From: Terriglobia bacterium
GTDB taxonomy: Bacteria > Acidobacteriota > UBA6911
Direction of reading: 5' to 3'
NCBI GenBank assembly: GCA_020072565.1
Contig: JAIQGI010000022.1
Location: 1-64,000, forward strand
Length of the DNA stretch: 64,000 bases
This document shows, piece after piece, positions 27,908 through 37,852 of this stretch (positions within the stretch are counted from its first letter, which is position 1; every line of letters starts with the position of its first letter). The notes under the pieces were generated by a model, which did not search any database, was not told the origin of the DNA, and saw only the letters and a program-made list of their open reading frames with translations. A program made the translations under genes and the position numbers.

Positions 27908-29401
27908 CTACATTTTCCGCTCGAGTTGTTGTTCCAGGAGCTCAAGCCACTTCTGGTATGCTGCGGAGAGAATCCGGCCGCCGTCCTCGTCAGGCTGGAC
28001 GGTCAGGATGCGATGTAGGCCCGCAAAAGCCTCCAAGGGGGACTTGTAGATTCCGGCCCCGATGCCCGCACCCCGGGCCGCACCTTGGGATCCGTCGGTG
28101 TTGTAGAGCTCAATCGCCGCACCCGTGAGATCTGCCAGTGACTGCCGGAAGAGCGGGCTGAGGAACATGTTGGCATGGCCTGCCCGGATCACCGACGGGC
28201 GGATGTTGAGGATCTCCATGATCTCGATGCCGTACTTGAAGGAGAACACGACACTTTCCTGGGCTGCCCTCGCGAAATGAGCCTTGTCGTGAACATTGAA
28301 GTTCAGGTTTGAGATCATGCAGGAGATATCTGCATTCCCCAGCATGCGCTCGGCCCCGTTTCCGAAGGGCAGGATCATAAGGCCCTTCGAGCCGGGAGCC
28401 ACGCCTGCTGCTAGATCATTCATGGCGGAGTAATCCATTGGTTCAAACATGTTTTTTTTGATCCAGGAATTCAGGATGCCTGTGCCGTTGATGCAGAGAA
28501 GCACCCCAAGCCTCGGTTCGTCCGGCTGATGGTTCACGTGGGCGAAGATATTGACCCGGCTCCGGCGGTCGCACGTGGTATCTCCGGTCACTCCGTAGAC
28601 GACACCGGAAGTCCCGGCCGTTGCGCCGATCTCTCCAGGATTCAGGACATTCAGCGAGAAGGCGTTGTTCGGCTGATCACCCGCGCGATAAGCTACCGGA
28701 ATGCCGGCATCCAGCCCCAGCTCGTGCGCGACCGCGGCCAGAAGCCTGCCCTGCGTTGCGAAAGTCGGCACCAGTTCCGGAATGAACGAAGGATCGAACC
28801 CGTAATAATCCAGGACAGTCCGCGAAATCCCGTTCGAACGGAAATCCCAGAGGATTCCCTCGGACAGGCCCGAAGCGGTCGTGCATGCTTCCCCGGTCAT
28901 TCGCATGGCAGCGTAGTCGCCGGGAAGCATGATCTTCCAGATCATCGAATAGAGGTCCGGCTCGTTGTCCTTCACCCATTTCAGCTTGGATGCCGTGAAA
29001 TTCCCGGGCGAATTCAGAAGGTTGTGCAGACAGACGTCAGGGCCGATCTCCCTGAAAGCTTTGCTGCCGATTTCTACCGCCCTGCTGTCACACCATATAA
29101 TGGAGGGGCGCAATACCCGCTTCTTATGATCCACTATCACGAGGCCATGCATCTGGTAAGAGATTCCGATGCCGCCTATGCTTCCCTGCTTGATCCCCGA
29201 TTGTTGCAGCGCCTCACGGGTGGCCAGCACCAGATTGGCCCACCAGACCGAAGGTTCCTGCTCGGCCCAGCCGGGCCTCGACGACAGGATCTCCATTTCT
29301 GCCTTGGGATAGAAAGAGGAGGCGAGGCATGTGCCGGTTTCTGCATCCAGGATGCTGGCCTTGACCGACGAACTGCCCAGGTCATAGCCTAGTAAGTGCA
29401 T
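27908..29401 (-). CDS. FGGY-family carbohydrate kinase, xylulokinase-like
   Basis: ATG 29401 has GAGGA upstream and opens with the phosphate-1 motif 'LLGYDLGSSSVKASILD'; the longer frame upstream is not coding. The 497-residue protein has the FGGY landmarks 'GISYQMHGLVIVD', 'IIWCDSRAVEIG', the catalytic-Asp region 'VAYRAGDQPNNAFS', and 'GATAGTSGVVYG'. The C-terminal half contains 'GSQGAARGAGIGAGIY'. Xylulokinases phosphorylate D-xylulose with ATP to feed the pentose phosphate pathway; a different ketose or polyol is possible. No sugar isomerase or transporter gene is adjacent. Confidence 0.82.
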   Translation of the reverse strand: MHLLGYDLGSSSVKASILDAETGTCLASSFYPKAEMEILSSRPGWAEQEPSVWWANLVLATREALQQSGIKQGSIGGIGISYQMHGLVIVDHKKRVLRPSIIWCDSRAVEIGSKAFREIGPDVCLHNLLNSPGNFTASKLKWVKDNEPDLYSMIWKIMLPGDYAAMRMTGEACTTASGLSEGILWDFRSNGISRTVLDYYGFDPSFIPELVPTFATQGRLLAAVAHELGLDAGIPVAYRAGDQPNNAFSLNVLNPGEIGATAGTSGVVYGVTGDTTCDRRSRVNIFAHVNHQPDEPRLGVLLCINGTGILNSWIKKNMFEPMDYSAMNDLAAGVAPGSKGLMILPFGNGAERMLGNADISCMISNLNFNVHDKAHFARAAQESVVFSFKYGIEIMEILNIRPSVIRAGHANMFLSPLFRQSLADLTGAAIELYNTDGSQGAARGAGIGAGIYKSPLEAFAGLHRILTVQPDEDGGRILSAAYQKWLELLEQQLERKM

Positions 29402-29602
29402 GGGCTCATCCTCTGCAGTGGGCATTGTATTAGGATTTTGTTTGGATCCAAAACATTTCCAGTGGGACGGGCTGGGCCCGGACATATCGGCGTTACAGGG
29501 CGGTTGGCTTCGGAGGGCGGGCAAAGGCAGGATCGTCTTCTCGAAGTGTTGCCGCCGGCGAGTGCAGCCGGTCGCCATAGTTGTCTTCGACGAGCAGGAT
29601 GT

Positions 29603-30046
29603 TCACGGATTTTTGGGGCGGGAATACCTGACCGCGATTGCAAACTCCTCAATCTGCTTGACGATGTGGCGGAGCTTGCCGAAATCCCCGGTTTTGGTAA
29701 AGAACCTGCATAGACCGTCGGTGTAGCCTTTGCAAATGGCGGCCTCGGACCCGGAGGTGGTGAAAACGGCTACCGGAGTTCCCGTCATAGCCGGCTCGGC
29801 CCTTAACTCAGCGAGCACTTCATGGCCGGATTTCAGGGGCAAGTCCAGGTCCAGGACGACCACGTCCGGGCGGGGCATGCCGACATAGTCGCCTTCCCTG
29901 CGCAGGTATCTCATGGCCGCCAGCCCATCGCCTACCACATGCACATTGGCGGTCATTTTGGCAGCCTCGACAGCCTCCGAAAAGAGGATGACGTCGCCTG
30001 GGTTGTCCTCAACCAGCAGAATGTCCGTGGCAGCAGCGTCAGTCAT
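29603..30046 (-). CDS. single-domain response regulator (Rcp1-like receiver)
   Basis: This 147-residue receiver domain has acidic 'DILLVEDNPGDVILF' and the phospho-acceptor Asp in 'VVVLDLDLPLKSGHEV'. It also has 'VAVFTTSGSEAA' and the conserved Lys in 'FFTKTGDF'. There is no output domain, so it works by protein contact, as Rcp1- and CheY-like proteins do. Its start overlaps the stop of the histidine kinase gene by 4 nt (ATGA), making them a coupled two-component pair. Confidence 0.9.
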   Translation of the reverse strand: MTDAAATDILLVEDNPGDVILFSEAVEAAKMTANVHVVGDGLAAMRYLRREGDYVGMPRPDVVVLDLDLPLKSGHEVLAELRAEPAMTGTPVAVFTTSGSEAAICKGYTDGLCRFFTKTGDFGKLRHIVKQIEEFAIAVRYSRPKNP

Positions 30047-31179
30047 GCAGTGCCTCCTCCCGCCCCGGGGAGAGTAAAATAAAAAATTGTACCCTCGCCG
30101 ACTTTCGAGTCAACCCAGATCCTGCCGCCGTGGCGCTCGACAATCTTTTTGCAGATCGCCAGGCCGATACCTGTGCCGGGGTACTTTTCGGTGCTGTTCA
30201 GCCGCTGGAAGATCCTGAAGATGCGATCGTATTGGCCCGGCGGAATGCCGATGCCGTTATCACGCACTGAGAGCACCCAATCGTTTCCTTCGCGCCTCGC
30301 GCCTATATGGATTTCCGGCGACACATCATCGCGGCGGAACTTGATGGCGTTGCTGATTAGATTTTGAAGCAGCTGTGTCACCTGCGTTGCGTCCGCCACG
30401 ACTGCCGGCAGCGGGTCGCGCGTGATCTGGGCGCCCTGCCCGGCGATAGCGGTTTGGAGGTTGGCAAGCGCGTCCTCCAGAGCATCCTCACAGGGTGTGG
30501 GTTTGGGCTGAATTTCATTAGCCCCGACACGCGAGTATGCCAGCAGGTCCATGATCAACTGGGACATGCGATGGGCGCCGTCCACGGCCAGGCCGATGTA
30601 CTGGTCGGCCTTGTCATCCAGCTTACCCCGGTAGCGATCTCGCAACAAACCCACGAAGCCGGTCACCATCCGCAAGGGTTCCTGGAGATCGTGGCTGGCG
30701 GCGTAGGCGAACTGTTCCAGATCCTTGTTGGAGCGGGCCAGTTCCTCGGACTGCCGGGACAACTCGTCCGCCTGCCGGATCAACCGCTCGTTCGTCCTCG
30801 CCAGTTCGGCCGCCTCCTCTGCTTTGGCGGTTGCGAACGCCTCCGCCCACTGCCTTCTTCGGAAGCGCTCCGCCAGCAGGCTCAATGACAGGCCCATGCC
30901 GGTGAAGATCGCCAGCGAGATCGCCGAGCCGGGGCTGTCGAAAGAGAGCAGCCCGTATGGAGGCAGGAACCAGTAGTCCGATGCCAGCGTGGACAGTATG
31001 GTGGCCAGCACACCCGGCCCGCCCCCTGCGACTGTCGCCACCAGGAGGACAGCCGGGTAGAATGTGATGAAGCTCGCGTGCAGATCGCCAAACGTGCGGT
31101 ACAGCCACCACCTCGCCAATGCCGCCAGGGCGACGATCGCCACAGCGAAGGCATAGCGAAAGACTTGTTTCAGCCGCAT
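30043..31179 (-). CDS. DUF4118 membrane sensor histidine kinase
   Basis: ATG 31179 with AAGGAG is the start. The 378-residue protein begins with a DUF4118-like membrane domain as in KdpD (about three to four helices within residues 10-105, 'HASFITFYPAVLLVATVAGG'). A coiled-coil with 'LARTNERLIRQADELSRQ' comes next, then the HisKA region with the phospho-His in 'YAASHDLQEPLRMV'. The HATPase domain has the N box 'LLQNLISNAIKFRR', 'VRDNGIGIPPG' and 'GTGIGLAICKKIVERHGG'. It resembles phytochrome-type kinases that partner Rcp1 receivers, and the partner overlaps it by 4 nt. The signal is unknown. Confidence 0.88.
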   Translation of the reverse strand: MRLKQVFRYAFAVAIVALAALARWWLYRTFGDLHASFITFYPAVLLVATVAGGGPGVLATILSTLASDYWFLPPYGLLSFDSPGSAISLAIFTGMGLSLSLLAERFRRRQWAEAFATAKAEEAAELARTNERLIRQADELSRQSEELARSNKDLEQFAYAASHDLQEPLRMVTGFVGLLRDRYRGKLDDKADQYIGLAVDGAHRMSQLIMDLLAYSRVGANEIQPKPTPCEDALEDALANLQTAIAGQGAQITRDPLPAVVADATQVTQLLQNLISNAIKFRRDDVSPEIHIGARREGNDWVLSVRDNGIGIPPGQYDRIFRIFQRLNSTEKYPGTGIGLAICKKIVERHGGRIWVDSKVGEGTIFYFTLPGAGGGTA

Positions 31180-31579
31180 TTTGCTCCTTTCGGCACATCC
31201 GGCTTCGAGGCCAAAAACGTCTACGGAGTGGTACTTGGCAATTACCAATGTGCCTGTTCCATTGTATGCGATTCAACCCAATCCTCGCCTTTATCTTATG
31301 AACTTCCGATTGGGAATTCAGCGGCAATTCCGCCGAATGATCCCTCGGGAAGGAAAAAGCATTGGGTTCATCATTTGCTAGCCATTCTGGCGGCCACATG
31401 GTGTTAGACTGCCGATATCCGAACACCGACGGCGAGCCGATCAGGGTTCGGCAACCGAAGTACTGAGAGGAGAAGCCTCAGAGGGCCGCGGGCGGCCCGC
31501 CGCAAGGCTATGCTTTGCGTTCAGCGCGGACTCTCTGCTTCGATCTGGGGCCACAATTCACTGGACTGGAGGAGACGTG
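31180..31579. other. divergent intergenic region
   Basis: This region of about 400 bases separates the sensor kinase and the M28 peptidase, which are transcribed outwards. Both promoters must lie here. I cannot single out a -35/-10 pair with confidence and see no repeat or coding frame worth reporting. Confidence 0.4.
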
Positions 31580-32917
31580 ATGCGAAGGAGATGGGCAGTT
31601 CTCGGGGCGCTGGTTGCCTGGATGTTGAGCACCCACGGCGTGGCCCGCCCCATAGCGTTCCAGGCACAGGCGGTTTCAGGGGCGCAGTCCGGCGCCGGCA
31701 GTGCCGGAGAGGACCCGGTGCGGCCGCTGGTCGGCCGACTCGACCTCGAGAAGTACAAGGCCACCATCAAGGGCTTGACCCAGTTCGGCGACCGCCGCCA
31801 GGGCACAGACCGTAATCGGGCCGCGAACGATTGGATTGAGGCTCAACTTAAGAGTTACGGCTGCTCCGACGTCGGGCGGATCAAATACGAGTATGCTCCC
31901 GCGGCGCGGGCCGGCGGGGCGGGCGAAGCGGGTCGCGGCGCCGGGGTCACATCTGGAGGCGGCAGGGGTGCCGCAGGTGCCGCGGCAGGGGGCGCCGGCC
32001 GCGGGGGCGCCGGAGCGACCGGCGCCCAGACGGCGGCAGCGCAAGGGCGTGGTCGAGGGAGCGCGAATCCCGTCAAGGGAAACCGCGGGCCCACCGGCGT
32101 GAACAACGACCCTGCCAAACAACCCGATCCGAAGATCCGCGAGCTCGATATGCAGCCGTCAACCCCGGGGCAGCGCGAGGAGGTTTATTGCACGAAAATC
32201 GGCTCGACACACCCGGAAGAGATGTATATCCTCGGCGGCCACATGGACGGCATCGGCTACGGGGAAGCTGCTAACGACAACGCGTCGGGTGTAGCCCTCG
32301 TGATGGAGTTGGCCCGCATCTTCAGCGCTCCCGATGTCAAGACCGACCGGTCGATCCGTTTCGTTTTATGGAACAACGAGGAGACGGGCCTCAACGGCGC
32401 GCGGACCTATGTGGAGCAGCGCGGGCCGTTACAGGGCAAGGAGGATCCGCCCGGGTCGGGCAAGTACCCGGAACCGAAATGGCTCGGTATGGTTCAGCAC
32501 GACATGATGCTGTACGATCACGGGATGCCCGGTCCGGACGGCAAACTCCCCGCGGAGCAGCGTGCCGAAGCCGACGTGAACATCGAGTTCGCTGCCGCGG
32601 CGAAAATGGGAGCCCAGGCTCAGGAACTTGCCTGGGTGTTCAAGAATGCGAACGACCGTTACGCGACGGACTACCCGGCGGTCGTGGGCAACCGCATGAG
32701 CAACACCGACTCCGCGGCGTTCCAGGACCTCGTCGCAGCCATCAGTCTGCGCGAGGCCGAAAGGCTGAGCCAGGTGGGAAGCGGTTGGGACCCGCACTGG
32801 CACCAGCCGACGGACGTCTTCACGACTTTTTCAGACAAGGACTTCCGTCTCGGCCTGAACGCTGCGCAGACGACGCTGGCGGCGATTGCGCAGCTCGCGG
32901 GTGCGAAGCTGAAATAG
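31580..32917 (+). CDS. secreted M28 family metallopeptidase with Gly/Arg/Ala-rich insert
   Basis: ATG 31580 follows GGAGGAG. The 445-residue protein has a signal peptide (~1-28). A prepeptidase region contains a long low-complexity Gly/Ala/Arg stretch (roughly residues 110-165). The M28 zinc core shows 'GGHMDGIGYGEAANDNASG' (His, Asp), 'LWNNEETGLNGA' (Glu-Glu), Asp in 'HDMMLYDHG' and the terminal His in 'PHWHQPTDVF'. It should be an aminopeptidase acting outside the cytoplasm. It differs from the M28-cyclophilin protein in lacking the C-terminal domain. Confidence 0.85.
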   Translation: MRRRWAVLGALVAWMLSTHGVARPIAFQAQAVSGAQSGAGSAGEDPVRPLVGRLDLEKYKATIKGLTQFGDRRQGTDRNRAANDWIEAQLKSYGCSDVGRIKYEYAPAARAGGAGEAGRGAGVTSGGGRGAAGAAAGGAGRGGAGATGAQTAAAQGRGRGSANPVKGNRGPTGVNNDPAKQPDPKIRELDMQPSTPGQREEVYCTKIGSTHPEEMYILGGHMDGIGYGEAANDNASGVALVMELARIFSAPDVKTDRSIRFVLWNNEETGLNGARTYVEQRGPLQGKEDPPGSGKYPEPKWLGMVQHDMMLYDHGMPGPDGKLPAEQRAEADVNIEFAAAAKMGAQAQELAWVFKNANDRYATDYPAVVGNRMSNTDSAAFQDLVAAISLREAERLSQVGSGWDPHWHQPTDVFTTFSDKDFRLGLNAAQTTLAAIAQLAGAKLK

Positions 32918-32946
32918 CTTCGCAACGCCAGTCGCAGTGGACAGGA

Positions 32947-33129
32947 TCAAGGCTCCGGGTTGTCGTTTGGTTCGGTTTCTTCCACGAGCCGATCGGGTGC
33001 CGTGGCATTATCGCGCTCCGTTGCTCTTGCCTCCTTGCGTCCTCTGCGCGCCTCACGTTTCTCGAGGGCTCGTGCATTGCGCTTTAGCTCCTTCTGGCGC
33101 TTGAGGAAAGATGGTCTCTTGGTCGTCAT
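32947..33129 (-). CDS. small basic conserved hypothetical protein
   Basis: This 60-residue, highly charged protein opens 'MTTKRPSFLKRQKELKRN', continuing as a helical run of Lys/Arg/Glu and an acidic tail. Similar short 'FLKRQKELKR..EK...' proteins are common in bacteria and have no known role. GAGAGGG precedes the ATG. It lies 20 nt upstream of the end of the helicase gene on the same strand, that is, downstream of it in transcription, and could be co-transcribed with it. Confidence 0.55.
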   Translation of the reverse strand: MTTKRPSFLKRQKELKRNARALEKREARRGRKEARATERDNATAPDRLVEETEPNDNPEP

Positions 33130-33148
33130 GGTGTGTCCCTCTCATTCC

Positions 33149-34393
33149 TTAGGATCTGGCGACGCGACGCCTGACGGTGATGCTGGGCCGAAATCGCCGA
33201 CGATTTCTCCGGACTAGGGGCGGACAGGCTTGAAGCGCACCACCCTCTCCCGGCCGGCTGGCCGATGCGAAGTTGCCGAAGTCGAAGCCCGGCAAACGCC
33301 GCCGTTCAATGCGTGCACCCAGCACCTTTTCAATCTCACGCACCATAGCTTCATCGGCCTGCGCGGTGAATGAGAACGCCTGACCGGTCTGATGGGCGCG
33401 ACCCGTGCGTCCGATACGGTGCGTGTAGGCGTCGGGCGTATCGGGCATGTCGAAGTTGATGACGTGGGAAATCTGCGAGACGTCGATGCCGCGCGCCGCA
33501 ATGTCGGTAGCAACAAGTATGTCATACTTGCCGTTGCGAAAGCCATCGATCGCTTCCTGGCGCCGGTTTTGGGTCATGTTTCCCTGCAGCGCCGAAACCC
33601 GATAGCCGTTCCTCTCAAGGTTGACGGCCAGATTGTGCGCCCGGTGCTTGGTGCGTGTGAAGATCAGCACGCGCCCGGTAGGCGTCTGCTCGAGCACCGC
33701 GAGCAGTAGCTTCGATTTGAGCTCATTGGATACCGGATAGAGCGCGTGTGAAACGGTCTCGATGGGCGCCATGGCTCCGACCTGCACCGGGACCGGATTC
33801 TTGAGGATGCTGTCGGCCAGCAGGCGAATGTCGCTGGGCATGGTTGCGGAAAAGAAGAGCGTCTGGCGTCCTGCGGGCAGATGTCTGAGGATGCGGCGAA
33901 TGTCGGGCAGGAAGCCCATGTCGCACATGCGGTCCGCTTCGTCCAGCACCAGCACCTCAATTCGGGACAGATCGATATTGCCATCGTCGATGTGATCGAG
34001 CAGGCGGCCGGGACAAGCGACGATAATCTCGACCCCGCGGCGCAGCGCCGCTAGCTGGTTGTATTTGCTCACGCCGCCGTAGATGGATACACTGCGAACT
34101 TTGCTTTGCCTGCCCAGACTATTAATCGCATCGTGGATCTGTTCGGCGAGCTCTCGCGTAGGGGCGAGAATCAGAGCGCGCACCTGTCGCGCCGGGCCTT
34201 TGGCCAGCCGTTGCAGTATGGGCAGGACGAAGGCTGCCGTCTTGCCGGTGCCGGTCTGTGCCAAACCTATGACATCGCGCCCCTGGAGCACGATGGGAAT
34301 TGCCCGGCGTTGAATGGGTGTCGGTGTGGTGTAGCCCACCGCCTTGACGGCGGCGGTGATATGCGGATCTAGCGAAAACTGTTCGAAATTCAG
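33149..34393 (-). CDS. DEAD-box ATP-dependent RNA helicase (RhlE-type), probable CTG start
   Basis: The core motifs are clear: Q motif 'GYTTPTPIQRRAIP', Walker A 'AQTGTGKTAAF', 'PTRELAEQI', DEAD-box as 'VLDEADRM', 'SAT' in 'LFFSATMPSD', and motif VI 'HRIGRTGRA'. It unwinds RNA in ribosome assembly or decay. The first ATG/GTG (34339) would cut off the helix before the Q motif. In-frame sequence upstream reads 'NFEQFSLDPHITAAVKAV', which matches the family N-terminus including its conserved Phe. The only start with a ribosome-binding site there is CTG 34393 (AAGGAG, 6 nt spacing). This gives 414 residues with a basic C-terminal tail. Confidence 0.88.
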   Translation of the reverse strand: MNFEQFSLDPHITAAVKAVGYTTPTPIQRRAIPIVLQGRDVIGLAQTGTGKTAAFVLPILQRLAKGPARQVRALILAPTRELAEQIHDAINSLGRQSKVRSVSIYGGVSKYNQLAALRRGVEIIVACPGRLLDHIDDGNIDLSRIEVLVLDEADRMCDMGFLPDIRRILRHLPAGRQTLFFSATMPSDIRLLADSILKNPVPVQVGAMAPIETVSHALYPVSNELKSKLLLAVLEQTPTGRVLIFTRTKHRAHNLAVNLERNGYRVSALQGNMTQNRRQEAIDGFRNGKYDILVATDIAARGIDVSQISHVINFDMPDTPDAYTHRIGRTGRAHQTGQAFSFTAQADEAMVREIEKVLGARIERRRLPGFDFGNFASASRPGEGGALQACPPLVRRNRRRFRPSITVRRRVARS

Positions 34394-34887
34394 AAAGTAC
34401 TCCTTGACTCCATTGAGCCAAGTCGCACTCTCAGCCCGATGATTTTTGGCAAATTGATTTGCCGGTCATGGTGCGGACACATTGTCCGCGCCACGCTGTA
34501 AATATAGCAGTCCTGGAGCGGCACAACAAGTCTGTGATGTGCTGCAACAGGGCAAACACCGCCAGACTGGAAATCGTGAACCTCTGTCCCGGTTTGGCCA
34601 TCTGGCCTCTGCGCATCCCGGGGACACCCAACAAAGATCGCACAAGTAACCGCTGAGATCTTCCTTCCCGCAACCATCACAATTACACAGGCTCGCCGCC
34701 AAGCTGACTCTTCGGGCCGCACCAAGGGAATCGCGCGCCCGCAAACGAACCGCACAAACAGTGCCGGACTGGTGTATAATAGCTTTGAGCCTGCGAATCG
34801 AGCCTCTCCGATTACAGATGCCACACATCCGCATAGAAGAGATTCGATTTTGTCGAAGGTCGGCTTTTCAAAGGAAGGTGGCATTGC
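34394..34887. other. divergent intergenic region with promoter for the 34888 gene
   Basis: About 490 bases lie between helicase and hypothetical gene. TATAAT at 34775-34780 is a good -10 for the plus-strand gene, giving a leader of about 100 nt. The part nearer the helicase is a long potential leader, as is common for cold-induced helicase genes (inference). Small minus-strand frames here do not hold up. Confidence 0.45.
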
Positions 34888-35217
34888 ATGGCAAAAGATC
34901 TCGTTTTACAACTACGATACCTTGGCATGCTCCCTCACACTGGACATCGCGAGTACCGATTCCAGATCGAGGCCCATGACAAGAGCGTTCGAACCGTTGC
35001 CTTAACCATCGATGACGGCATCTTTCGGAAAAATCAGCTGATGTTTCAGGAGGCGCCCGATCTTTGCTATCAGAAGTTGCTGGCGGACGTCATCAACGAG
35101 GCCGCCGGCGCGCCCATCTGCAGCCTCGCACCGGTTACCGAATCCGAAATTGCTTCATACAGGAATGCTCACCCGACCGGCAAATTGCGAAAGACAGCCG
35201 CCAGACAGCGGGTGTAG
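34888..35217 (+). CDS. conserved hypothetical protein, 109 residues
   Basis: This small soluble protein starts 'MAKDLVLQLRYLGML' with 'HREYRFQIEAHD', 'VALTIDDGIFRKNQLMFQEA' and 'DLCYQKLLADVINEA', then a basic C-terminus. No known domain is recognised. The pattern suggests a small alpha/beta protein. AAAGGAAGGTGG lies upstream and a good -10 lies 108 nt before it. It is convergent with groEL. Confidence 0.6.
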   Translation: MAKDLVLQLRYLGMLPHTGHREYRFQIEAHDKSVRTVALTIDDGIFRKNQLMFQEAPDLCYQKLLADVINEAAGAPICSLAPVTESEIASYRNAHPTGKLRKTAARQRV

Positions 35218-35316
35218 CTCGAAAGCAGCACCAGTTCCCGTTTTTTCGGCACCCCATCTCGACGAACCGGTCCCCGGGCAGGATTCCCGGCGAAGCACAC
35301 CAAGGCTGATGACCAC

Positions 35317-35353
35317 AAAAAAAGCTCGTGGAATGAAGCCACGAGCTTTTTTT
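35317..35353. terminator. bidirectional intrinsic terminator (groEL and the 34888 gene)
   Basis: An 8-bp GC-rich stem, GCTCGTGG at 35324-35331 and CCACGAGC at 35339-35346, is flanked by seven A on the left and seven T on the right. It therefore works in both directions between the convergent genes. Confidence 0.9.
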
Positions 35354-35375
35354 GACGTTCGGATCATCCAGCGTT

Positions 35376-37007
<1,632 letters not shown>

Positions 37008-37056
37008 TCACCTCTTATCTTCCCGCAATTAGAATACTGGTTGTCCCTGGGACGGC

Positions 37057-37353
37057 TTACTTCCCTTTCAGCAGCACCGCCAGGATCTCCTCCTCACGCA
37101 TGATGACGTACTCCTGGTCATCAATCTTGATCTCCGTCCCGGCGTATTTCCCAAACAGTACCCGGTCTCCTGCCTTTACATCCATGGGTGACCGTTTGCC
37201 GTCCTCCATTATTTTCCCCGGTCCTACGGAGATTACCTGTCCTTCCATGGGTTTCTCTTTCGCCGTGTCCGGAATGATGATGCCGCCCTTGACCGTTTCT
37301 TTCTCCTCGATCCGCTGCAGAACTACCCGATCGTGCAAAGGTCTTGCTTTCAT
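37057..37353 (-). CDS. groS: co-chaperonin GroES (Hsp10)
   Basis: This 98-residue protein begins '[20 protein letters not shown]' and has the mobile loop '[17 protein letters not shown]' that binds GroEL. It ends with '[12 protein letters not shown]'. The length is typical. It is the first gene of the operon. No CIRCE inverted repeat (TTAGCACTC-N9-GAGTGCTAA) occurs upstream, so HrcA control is not indicated; instead a TGANCA-box promoter lies about 90-160 nt upstream. Confidence 0.98.
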   Translation of the reverse strand: MKARPLHDRVVLQRIEEKETVKGGIIIPDTAKEKPMEGQVISVGPGKIMEDGKRSPMDVKAGDRVLFGKYAGTEIKIDDQEYVIMREEEILAVLLKGK

Positions 37354-37444
37354 ATCGTTAGATCCCCCTAGTTATTAATGCCGCTTCCCCGTTGACCAGC
37401 TCTGTCTCCCTCAGCATCCTCAACTGACAAGAGAATTAACCCTC

Positions 37445-37510
37445 TTTATACTCTTGGCGCGCTTCGCGTGTCAGTTCAGTACTGCTCACACCTCTGATCA
37501 AAATTGCTCA
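37445..37510 (-). promoter_or_regulatory. groES-groEL promoter with three upstream TGANCA boxes (copy A)
   Basis: Reading the minus strand: TGAGCAAT (37503-37510), TGATCA, TGAGCAGT (37481-37488), 6 nt, CTGACA (37469-37474), exactly 18 nt, then TATAAA (37445-37450). The boxes start 10 and 22 nt apart. The transcription start should be near 37438, leaving a leader of about 85 nt. The same layout recurs at 40785, 58742 and 62403. Box positions near -46 and -68 fit a transcription activator bound next to the -35. Confidence 0.75.
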
Positions 37511-37852
37511 TCTTAGTTTTGTGAGGTGAAACTGCAAATGGGGCCGATGTGCTGGGTGAGGGAGACCCTAGTGAGAGAACTGCCTGATCGACCCAGGGCC
37601 GCTGCGGGGGATCGTGACCCGTCATTTTCTGCAAAGGAATTTTGCCTGCTCCACCCCTCCACTACTTGTATAAAAAATAGCCATAGACTGAAAGGGATCA
37701 GGATGAAATCCTCATAGCTCGCAGAGCATGAGGCCGTGCCAGCGGATCCACTGTGGTGCGTAAGCACAGAAGAAGCGAGAATGATGTCACCGGCATCCCC
37801 GGCGCCCCTCCCCAGCGCTCACCGGATGATGAGGGCGAACTCGAGATGACGA
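37511..37852. other. intergenic region between groES and the truncated sensor gene
   Basis: No gene is recognised. One plus-strand frame (37753-38082) has no domain. A TATAAA (~37670) could serve plus-strand transcription. The region marks the left break of the truncated sensor module. Confidence 0.35.

Noticed and set aside
34431-34834. Zinc-ribbon-like Cys pattern (CDGCGKEDLSGYLCDLC) in a minus-strand frame upstream of the helicase
   Set aside because: The Cys pairs are suggestive, but the frame has no proper start and the flanking residues do not form a recognisable domain; probably chance.
37354-37444. Search for a CIRCE/HrcA operator before groES
   Set aside because: No TTAGCACTC inverted repeat is present; the region holds only the leader after the TGANCA-type promoter.
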